From: Frankia sp.
GTDB lineage: Bacteria > Actinomycetota > Actinomycetes > Frankiales > Frankiaceae
Direction: 5' to 3'
Assembly: GCA_019689615.1 (NCBI GenBank)
Contig: JADGHD010000101.1
Coordinates: forward strand, 1 to 11,363
Length of the DNA stretch: 11,363 nt
Shown here one piece after another: positions 1 to 6,500 of this stretch. Both the position numbers and the translations under genes were made by a program. The notes below the pieces were generated by a model. The model was given only the letters and a program-made list of their open reading frames with translations. It was not told the origin of the DNA and did no database searches. The stretch's first letter is position 1, and every line of letters starts with the position of its first letter.

Positions 1-44
1 ATGACGTGGAGTCTCGTGGGCTCGGAGATGTGTATACGAGACTG
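1..44. other. Illumina Nextera adapter remnant at contig end (not genomic)
   Basis: Bases 11-44 match the 34-base Nextera read-2 transposase adapter at 32 positions. The mismatches are at 37 (C for A) and 43 (T for A). The adapter ends with the mosaic-end sequence, so insert DNA should begin at 45. In the Illumina i7 primer layout the P7 sequence ends in AT, followed by an index and then this adapter. Bases 1-2 are AT and bases 3-10 (GACGTGGA) sit where an 8-base index would be. The adapter match is seen directly; the index reading is inference. Confidence 0.93.
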
Positions 45-104
45 GCCCTGGTCCTGGACGGCTCCACCCGCGGGCGGGCGGGCCGGCGCGTCGGCGCCCG
101 CCTG

Positions 105-169
105 CTCAGCGGACGCGTAGTCCCCGCCCGCTCAGCGGACGCATGTAGTACCGCCCGCTCAGCGGACGC
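105..169. repeat. Three direct copies of a palindrome-containing short repeat
   Basis: The 12-mer CTCAGCGGACGC occurs at 105-116, 131-142 and 158-169, with starts 26 and 27 bases apart. Copies two and three share a longer unit (124-142 and 151-169) that contains the near-perfect palindrome CCGCTCAGCGG. The gaps between copies share GTAGT. The third copy contains the TGA stop of the GH3 gene (159-161, minus strand). The same 11-base core recurs at 9883-9893, just beyond the stop of the other minus-strand gene. It could be a REP-like dispersed element or a 3'-end RNA hairpin. The function is unknown. Confidence 0.75.
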
Positions 170-2141
170 TGGTGGTAAGGCCGTGTCCGTAGGGGAAGAG
201 CGGGTCGTAGTCCGGGTCGCCGATGTTGATCGGCTCCTGCGACTCCGCCCGCGGCCAGCTCACGGGCAGCCGCCCGCCGTACGGGCGCTCGCCGAACAGC
301 GGGTCGGCGACGCCCGTGCCCTCGCTGCCCGGCAGCCAGGCCATCACCAGTGCGTCGATCGTCGCCAACTGGTCGGTGATGACCAGCGGGCGGCCGGCGA
401 CGATGATCACGACGCAGGTGGGGATCGTGCCGCACACCCGGTCGATGACCCCGCGGTCCTCCAGCCTCGGGACGAGGGAGTGCCGGGCGCCGACGTCGCC
501 GACGCCCTCCGCGTACGGGGTCTCGCCGATGACGACGACCCCGACGTCGAAGCCCTCCATCGGCGCCGACGCCTGCTGGCTGTAGCGGACCTCGCCCCCG
601 GCGGCCTCGACGTGCTGCCGGATCCCCGCCAGGATCGTCGTGCCGTCCGTGATCGAGCCGGACTCGCCCTGCCAGGTGATCGACCAGCCACCCAGCTGGT
701 TGCCGAGGTCGTCGGCGTTGCGCCCGGCCACGTAGACCCGGGACGCCGGGTCCAGCGGCAGCACGCCGCCCTCGTTCTTCAGCAGCACCTGGGACGCGGC
801 GGCCGCCTCCCGGGCGACGGCCCGGTGCTCCGCGGAGCCGATCTGGTCGATGGCGGACCGGTCGGTGAACGGGTGTTCGAACAGTCCGAGCTCGAACTTG
901 ACCGCGAGGATCCGGCGGACGGCGTCGTCGATCCGCGCCATCGGGACCCGTCCGGCCTCCACCTCGGCGATCAGCGTGGCGACGAACTCGGGTGCGGTCT
1001 GCGGCTCCATGAACATGTCGATGCCGGCGTTCACCGCGGTGCGCACCTGGGTGGCGTAGTCGCCGGGCAGTTGGTGGATCGCCTCCCAGTCGCTGATCAG
1101 GAAGCCGTCGAATCCGGTCCGTTCCTTCAGGAAGCCGGTGAGCAGCTCGGTACTGGCGCTGAGCTTGGTCGGGTTGCCGACGCCGTCCTCGGTCCAGTCG
1201 ATGCTGGAGAACGACGGCATGATCGAGCCGACGTCGTAGGTCTGGACGGCGGTGACGTAGGGCACCAGATTGACCGCCTCGAAGTGGGCGCGGTCGGAGA
1301 TCGTCACGCCCTGGTCGATGCGGTAGTCGCGGGTCGTCGAGGTCCCGTAGACGGTGTCGCCGTCGCCGGCGAAGTGCTTGGCGGTGGCCAGGACGTGGTC
1401 CGGGCCGGCCAGCCGCGCCTCGCCAGCACCCTGGTAGCCGGCGATGACCGAGGCGAACTGGGCGACCAGCTCGGGGTCCTCGCCGAAGCTCTCGTAGGTG
1501 CGCCCCCAGCGCAGGTCCCGGGTCACGCACAGGCAGGGGGAGAAGGTCCACTGCGGGCCGGTGGCTCGGGTCTCCATCGCCGTGATCCGCGCCGCCTCCT
1601 GGGCGAGGTCCGGGTCGCGGGTCGCGCCCAGGCCGATGTTGTGCGGGAAGATCGTCGCGCCGACGAGGCTGTTGTGCCCGTGCACCGCGTCCACGCCGTA
1701 GAGCAGCGGGATGCCGAGCCGGGTGGCGAGCGCCCGCTCCTGCAGGCCGTCGATCATGTCGGCCCAGCCGGTCGGCGAGTTGTCGGCCGGCGAGCTGCCG
1801 CCGCCGGACAGCACCGAGCCGAAACCGAGCGACGTGAGCAGTTCGGGGTCGGCCTCGGCGGCGGCGCGTTCGGTCTGCGCCATCTGGCCGACCTTCTCGG
1901 CCAGCGTCATCCGGCCCAGCAGGTCGGCGACCCGCTCGGCCACCGGCAGGGACGAGTCCTGGTAGGGGAAACGCCCGGACGCGGCCCCGGTTTCGGTATC
2001 GGCCGAGCAGGCCACCGCCGCCAGCGGCAACACGGCGGCGGTAGCGGCGAATGCGGCGAGGCCGCGTCTGGCTCTTCCCGGCCGACGACTGGCTCTTCTC
2101 GGCCGACCTCTTCTCGGCCGACGGCTGTGGAGTTGTAACAC
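159..2141 (-). CDS. Exported lipoprotein beta-glucosidase / exo-beta-glucanase, glycoside hydrolase family 3
   Basis: Retaining beta-glycosidase expected to release glucose or a similar sugar from the non-reducing end of beta-glucans or oligosaccharides outside the membrane. The N-terminal barrel domain carries LLGRMTLAEK (about 74-83), the substrate-binding stretch RWGRTYESFGED (about 210-222), KHFAGDG (K255, H256) and ISDWE with the expected nucleophile D351. The C-terminal domain has GETPYAEGVGD (E540-D550), which by analogy with barley exoglucanase ExoI should hold the acid/base, probably E545. The chain ends in the typical FPYGHGL. Length (660 aa) suits a two-domain GH3 enzyme. The signal peptide is Arg-rich, with RRGLA before the hydrophobic core (Tat-like) and a lipobox-like AVAC placing the lipid Cys at 45. 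The start is GTG at 2141: an in-frame TGA lies six codons upstream and no later start keeps the signal peptide. GAGAGG 11 bases upstream is a modest ribosome site. Exact sugar specificity cannot be read from the sequence. Confidence 0.93.
   Translation of the reverse strand: MLQLHSRRPRRGRPRRASRRPGRARRGLAAFAATAAVLPLAAVACSADTETGAASGRFPYQDSSLPVAERVADLLGRMTLAEKVGQMAQTERAAAEADPELLTSLGFGSVLSGGGSSPADNSPTGWADMIDGLQERALATRLGIPLLYGVDAVHGHNSLVGATIFPHNIGLGATRDPDLAQEAARITAMETRATGPQWTFSPCLCVTRDLRWGRTYESFGEDPELVAQFASVIAGYQGAGEARLAGPDHVLATAKHFAGDGDTVYGTSTTRDYRIDQGVTISDRAHFEAVNLVPYVTAVQTYDVGSIMPSFSSIDWTEDGVGNPTKLSASTELLTGFLKERTGFDGFLISDWEAIHQLPGDYATQVRTAVNAGIDMFMEPQTAPEFVATLIAEVEAGRVPMARIDDAVRRILAVKFELGLFEHPFTDRSAIDQIGSAEHRAVAREAAAASQVLLKNEGGVLPLDPASRVYVAGRNADDLGNQLGGWSITWQGESGSITDGTTILAGIRQHVEAAGGEVRYSQQASAPMEGFDVGVVVIGETPYAEGVGDVGARHSLVPRLEDRGVIDRVCGTIPTCVVIIVAGRPLVITDQLATIDALVMAWLPGSEGTGVADPLFGERPYGGRLPVSWPRAESQEPINIGDPDYDPLFPYGHGLTTSVR
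2072..2122 (-). repeat. In-frame 15-bp tandem repeat in the signal-peptide n-region of the GH3 gene
   Basis: The 15-mer CTCTTCTCGGCCGAC (plus strand) occurs at 2108-2122 and, directly adjacent and identical, at 2093-2107. A third copy with one change lies at 2072-2086 after a 6-base insert (2087-2092). The unit is a multiple of three, so copy-number change would add or remove five residues of an Arg/Pro-rich stretch (pattern RRPRRG) before the hydrophobic core without breaking the frame. Confidence 0.8.
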
Positions 2142-2218
2142 GTGGTCCCATGCCTCTCAGCTGGCTGGCTGTCCGGCGCCCCCGGGACCTCCTTCTGATC
2201 ACGATAGGACACCCGGCC

Positions 2219-2257
2219 CGTTGCCGTGCCGAACCCGGACAATCCGTTCCGGCAACG
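2219..2257. promoter_or_regulatory. Inverted repeat in the divergent intergenic region
   Basis: Perfect 8-base arms CGTTGCCG (2219-2226) and CGGCAACG (2250-2257) flank an interior that can pair further (GAAC with GTTC, GGA with TCC). It lies between the divergent GH3 and methyltransferase genes, about 78-116 bases upstream of the GH3 start. It could be an operator for either gene or an RNA hairpin. No regulator can be named from the sequence. Confidence 0.45.
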
Positions 2258-2279
2258 CCTGTTCGGGCGGACATACCGG

Positions 2280-2309
2280 TTCACCCCGCCGATTGCCGGC
2301 CGCGATAAT
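2280..2309 (+). promoter_or_regulatory. Possible housekeeping-sigma promoter for the methyltransferase gene
   Basis: GATAAT at 2304-2309 is a good -10 hexamer in otherwise GC-rich DNA. TTCACC at 2280-2285 is a 4-of-6 match to the -35 consensus, with an 18-base spacer. Transcription would start near 2316, just before the strong hairpin at 2320-2350 and about 78 bases upstream of the proposed GTG start. This is a motif reading only. Confidence 0.35.
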
Positions 2310-2319
2310 GGCAGCGAGT

Positions 2320-2350
2320 CGGACAGACCCCCAGTTGGGGGCCCTGTCCG
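2320..2350 (+). promoter_or_regulatory. Strong stem-loop in the leader of the methyltransferase gene
   Basis: Outer arms CGGACAG (2320-2326) and CTGTCCG (2344-2350) pair perfectly. Inner arms of five C (2328-2332) and five G (2337-2341) close an AGTT tetraloop, with an A opposite CC as the only interior mismatch. The loop ends 43 bases before the GTG start, outside the ribosome site. It could act as a 5'-end stabiliser, an attenuator or a protein-binding site. Confidence 0.55.
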
Positions 2351-2378
2351 GTGTTGGTGCGGTGGCGATGGCCGTGCG

Positions 2379-2384
2379 AGAAGG
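2379..2384 (+). promoter_or_regulatory. Ribosome binding site deciding the methyltransferase start
   Basis: AGAAGG lies 9 bases before the GTG at 2394, a normal spacing. This supports the shorter start rather than the in-frame ATG at 2226, which would add a 56-residue extension unlike the family and place the leader hairpin inside the coding region. Confidence 0.6.
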
Positions 2385-2393
2385 CAGAGGGAC

Positions 2394-3254
2394 GTGGGCA
2401 CGAGCGCGGAAGAGCAGGGGTTCCTGGACCCGGAGAACCTGTCGGGCTGGCGTGACCGGCCGCCGGTCGACCTGCGCACGGACGTGGCGCACTCGGCGCG
2501 GATCTACGACTACCTGCTGGGCGGCAAGGACAACTTCCCCGCCGACCGGGCAGCGGCCGAGCAGGCGATCGCGCTGTACCCGCCGGTGCTGACGGCCGCC
2601 CGGGAGGCCCGGCGCTTCCTCGTCCGCTCCACCCGCTTCATGGCCGAGGCCGGGATCCGGCAGTTCCTCGACATCGGGACGGGCATCCCGACCAGCCCGA
2701 ATCTGCACGAGGTGGCGCAGGCGGTGGCCCAGGACTCGCGGGTCGTTTATGTCGACAACGACCCGCTGGTTCTGGCGCACGCGCGGGCCCTGCTCACCTC
2801 AACGCCGGAGGGAAAGACCGCCTACATCGACGCCGACCTGCGCCAGCCCGAACGGATCCTCAACAGCCCCGAGCTGCTGGACACGCTCGACCTTTCCAGG
2901 CCCGTCGGCCTGTCGCTGCTGGCCATCATGCACTTCGTCACCGACGAGGAGGATCCGGCCGGCATAATCGCCACCCTGGTCGACGCGCTGCCGGTGGGCA
3001 GCTATGTCGCGGTGACCCACGCCACCAGCGACTTCTTCCCGCCGGAGCTGGCCGCCGCAGGCGAGGACCTCTACCGTTCCCGCGGCATCAACTTCATCCT
3101 CCGCAAGAAGGAGCAGGTCCTGCGCCTGTTCGGCGACCTCGAGCTGGTGGAGCCTGGCCTGGTGGTCAGCCACCGCTGGCGCCCGGACGGCAGGAGCGCC
3201 GACGTCCCCGACCACGAGGTCTTCAACTACGCCGGCGTCGGCCGCAAGAACTGA
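2394..3254 (+). CDS. SAM-dependent methyltransferase, DUF574 / Methyltransf_19 family
   Basis: Predicted class I methyltransferase of a family expanded in actinomycetes; substrates are mostly unknown. In the 286-residue protein the family signature ARIYDYLLGGKDNF follows the N-terminus (about residues 35-48). The AdoMet-binding motif I is FLDIGTGIPTSPNLHEVAQ, and VVYVDNDPLVLAHARALL is the acidic-loop strand that binds the ribose. Motif-IV-like GLSLLAIMHFVTDEEDP, a helical region with a DFFPPELAAAG stretch, and a C-terminal VEPGLV...W strand complete the fold. The length is close to that expected for the family. GTG at 2394 is chosen because it has a spaced AGAAGG and the family signature follows soon after. 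It is transcribed away from the GH3 gene, and the next gene is 269 bases downstream past two hairpins, so it is probably monocistronic. The methyl acceptor cannot be inferred. Confidence 0.92.
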   Translation: MGTSAEEQGFLDPENLSGWRDRPPVDLRTDVAHSARIYDYLLGGKDNFPADRAAAEQAIALYPPVLTAAREARRFLVRSTRFMAEAGIRQFLDIGTGIPTSPNLHEVAQAVAQDSRVVYVDNDPLVLAHARALLTSTPEGKTAYIDADLRQPERILNSPELLDTLDLSRPVGLSLLAIMHFVTDEEDPAGIIATLVDALPVGSYVAVTHATSDFFPPELAAAGEDLYRSRGINFILRKKEQVLRLFGDLELVEPGLVVSHRWRPDGRSADVPDHEVFNYAGVGRKN

Positions 3255-3264
3255 CGCACCCACG

Positions 3265-3317
3265 GCGTGGCCAGGCCGGCCGGGCGGCGGAGCGGGCCGC
3301 TCCGGCACCGGCCACGC
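3265..3317 (+). terminator. Terminator-like hairpin after the methyltransferase gene
   Basis: Arms GCGTGGCC (3265-3272) and GGCCACGC (3310-3317) pair perfectly. Inside them a second hairpin has arms GGAGCGG (3289-3295) and CCGCTCC (3297-3303). It begins 11 bases after the stop codon. There is no T-tract, as is usual for actinobacterial terminators. Confidence 0.5.
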
Positions 3318-3346
3318 ACAGCGCCCTCCCCGTGACGTGATCCCAG

Positions 3347-3405
3347 GCGGGCCCTGACGCGCCCCGGGGCGGGCGGCGCGGGGCCGTCGCCCCGTCAGGG
3401 CCCGC
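3347..3405 (+). terminator. Very strong hairpin between the methyltransferase and the kinase gene
   Basis: Perfect 13-base arms GCGGGCCCTGACG (3347-3359) and CGTCAGGGCCCGC (3393-3405) enclose a second stem, GCCCCG (3361-3366) with CGGGGC (3379-3384). It ends 118 bases before the proposed kinase start, so it may be a second terminator or leader structure insulating the kinase gene. No T-tract follows. Confidence 0.55.
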
Positions 3406-3523
3406 GGCAATCCCCGCACCGGTGGGCGGTTGCCGGCGGTGCGATCGTGGGCACGTTCCAAACCATGAGCAGGGTGCGGCCCCTTGCGGGCACGGCCTTC
3501 AGCGGGGCGGGGGTGGCCTGCCC

Positions 3524-6500
3524 ATGGGAGGCATGACCATCCGCGCTGACGCCCTGGCGACCGCGGTCCGCACCGAGCTGGTGCGCGAGACCGAGCGCAC
3601 CCGGGTGACCCGGCTGTTCCTGCCGTTCGGGACGGTCATCCGCAAGGAGCCGCTCGGTCCGGACGGGTCGCGCCGGCTGCGGCACGAAGCCGAGATCCTC
3701 ACCCGGCTGGCCGGGCTCGACGGGGTGGTGCAGCTGGTCACCGACCCGCCGCCGCCCCCGGGGTCGATCCTGCTGACCGACACCCACGGCGCTGCGCTCG
3801 ACGCCTGGCCGGCACCGCTGGACCCGGACACGGTGATCGACCTGGCGATCCAGATGGCCCGCGCGGTCGGCGCGATGCACCGCCGCGGCGTCGCCCACCG
3901 GGACCTGAACCCGGCGAACATCATCGTCGGCGATGACGGTTCCGGGCTCTGCCTGGTCGACTTCGCGCTCGCCAGCACCGCGGCGGCCGTCCAGCCCGGG
4001 TTCACCCACCACAGCGAGATCGTCGGCACCGTGCCGTACCTGGCGCCGGAACAGACCGGGCGCGCCGCGCGGCTCGTCGACCAGCGGGCCGACCTGTACG
4101 CGCTCGGCGCAACCCTCTATGAGCTGGCCACCGGCGCGCCACCGTTCGGCGACGACGACCCGCCGCGGATCATTCACGACCACCTCGCCCGGGCGCCGAC
4201 CCCGCCATCCGCGGTGAACCCGGCCGTTCCGGCCGATCTGTCGCGGATCATCCTGCACCTGCTGGAGAAGGAGCCGGACGAGCGGTACCAGAGCGCCGAC
4301 GGCCTGCTCTACGACCTGCTCCAGCTCCGTCGCGACCGGCCGGTGACCAGGCCAGGCGAGCACGACGTCCCGGCCCGCCCGCTGGCCCCGTCCCGGCTGT
4401 CCGGGCGGGCGTTCGAGATCGGCGAGCTCGTCACGGCGTTCACCGACGCGATGGCCGGCCGCTGCACCGGCCTGCTCGTCGCCGGCGCGCCAGGGGTCGG
4501 CAAGACGTCCCTGGTCGACGAGCTGCGCCCGGTCGTCGCCCGGCACGGCGGCTGGTTCGTGGCCGGCAAGTTCGACCAGTACCGCCGAGACCAGGAGTAC
4601 GACGGGCTGCGCCAGGCCTTCCGGGCGCTGGGCCGGCTGCTGCTCGCCGAGCCGGAGGAGTCGGTCGCCGAGGTCCGACAGCGGCTGCTGCCGGCGCTCG
4701 GGCCGAACGCCGGCCTGGTCTGCGCCATCCTGCCCGAGCTGGCCGCGTTGCTCGGGGTGCCGCCCAACCCGGGCGACCCGATGACCGTGGCGGCCCGGAC
4801 GCAGCGGATCTCGATGGAGATCCTGCGCGCCGTCGCGTCGCCCGGGCGGCCGCTGGTGCTGTTCGTCGACGACCTGCAGTGGGCCGGCCGCGGGCCGCTC
4901 GGCTTCGTCGACCTGGTGCTCAGCGGCGAGGAGCGGGCCGAGGGGCTGCTGCTGGTCGGGGCGTTCCGGGAGTGCGACGTCGACGCCGGCCACCCGCTCA
5001 CCCCGCTGCTGGCCCGGTGGCGGACCCAGCAGGTCGGCCCGCGCACGCTGCGGCTGACCGACCTCACCCCGGCCGGCCAGGTGGCGATCGTCGCCGACCT
5101 GCTGCGCCTGCCGCCCGAGCGGGCCGGCGAGCTGGCCCGGCTGGTGGAGCCGGCCACCGGCGGGAACCCGTACGACACCGTGCGGCTGCTCAGCGCGCTG
5201 AGCCACGAGGGCCTGCTCTACCCGGTGCACGGCGGCTGGCGCTGGCAGGCCGACGCGGTGCGCCGCCGGCTGGCCCAGGCCAACGTCACCGAGCTGCTCG
5301 CGGCGCAGACGGCGGCGCTGCCGCCGCACACCCGGCACCTGGTGATGTCGATGGCCTGCCTGGCCGGCCGGGTGGAGCTGGACCTGCTGGCCGTCGCGAC
5401 CGGGCTGGGGGTGGACGAGGTCGAGCGGCGGCTGGCGCCGGCGCTCGCCGAGGGCCTGCTGGTGCTCGAGCCGGACGACCGGCCCAGCGTGCGGTTCCAC
5501 CACGACCGGGCGCGGGAGGCGGCGCTCGCCGCGCTGGCCGGGCCGGCGCGCCGGGCCGAGCGGCTCGCCCTGGCCAGGCGGCTGGCCGCGCGCCAGGAGT
5601 ACGCGGCCGTCGCGGCCGAGCAGTACCTGAACGTCGCCGAGGTTGTGCACGACCCGGCGGAGCGGGCGCGGATGGCGGCGCTGTTCCGGTTCGCCGCGGG
5701 CGAGGCCCGGCTGACCGGCAACTACCCGCTCGCGGAGCGGTTCCTGACCGCCGCCCTGCCGGCCGTCGACCCCACCGACACCGACCAGCTCGTCGCCGTG
5801 CACACCGAGCGGCACGCGGTCCTGTACTGCCTTGGCCGGCTGGAGGACGCCGACGACGAGTACACCGCGATCCGCCGGTTGTGCGCCGACCCGGCCGGGC
5901 GGACGGCGTCCGCGATCGTGCAGGTCATGAGCCTGACCAACCGCAACCGCGCCGACGAGGCGCTGGAGCTCGGCCTCGGCCACCTGCGCGCGCTCGGCGT
6001 CGCCGTCCCGGAGCGGGAGGGCCTCGCGGCCGAGACCGAGCGCGCGCTGGACGCACTGCTGCTGCTGTGGCAGGCGGGCCACGAGAACGCCGGCACTGGG
6101 GCCATCACCGGCGCCCCCACCCCCGCGCCCGGCGCCGACGGCGCGGCGCGGGAGCCGGAGGAGCCGGACGAGCGGTGCCGCAAGCCAGTGAGCGTCGGAC
6201 CAACCAGCGGCGAGGTCGCCGAGCTGATGAAGCGGCTGATGCCGGCGGCGTACTTCATGGACCAGGAGATGCTGGCCTGGCTGACCGTGCGCGCCCTGCA
6301 GATCTGGGCCGACGAGGGCCCGCGCGCGGAGCTGCTCGGCCCGGTCGCGCACATCGGCTTCGTCACCATCATCCGGCGGCGGGACTACGCCACCGGGCGC
6401 CGCATGCTGCGCGAGATCCTCGCGGTCGGCCAGGAGCGTGGCTACGAGCCCGACATCTGGGTGGGCCGGTTCCTCTACCGGGTCAGCGTCGGGCACTGGT

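Noticed and set aside
105..169. CRISPR array
   Set aside because: The units are too short (12-19 bases), the gaps between them are only 7-14 bases and partly similar to each other, and there are no cas genes.
6..2138. A 710-residue open frame on the plus strand opposite the GH3 gene
   Set aside because: It starts inside the adapter sequence, lacks any domain, and overlaps completely a GH3 gene with intact catalytic motifs.
2187..2196. Fragment of a 16S rRNA 3' end (plus-strand ACCTCCTT)
   Set aside because: Flanking bases do not match 16S rRNA; only the 8-base anti-Shine-Dalgarno core is shared.
2226..2393. N-terminal extension of the methyltransferase from ATG 2226
   Set aside because: The extension is unlike the family, spans the predicted promoter and leader hairpin, and lacks a ribosome site, whereas GTG 2394 has AGAAGG at nine bases.
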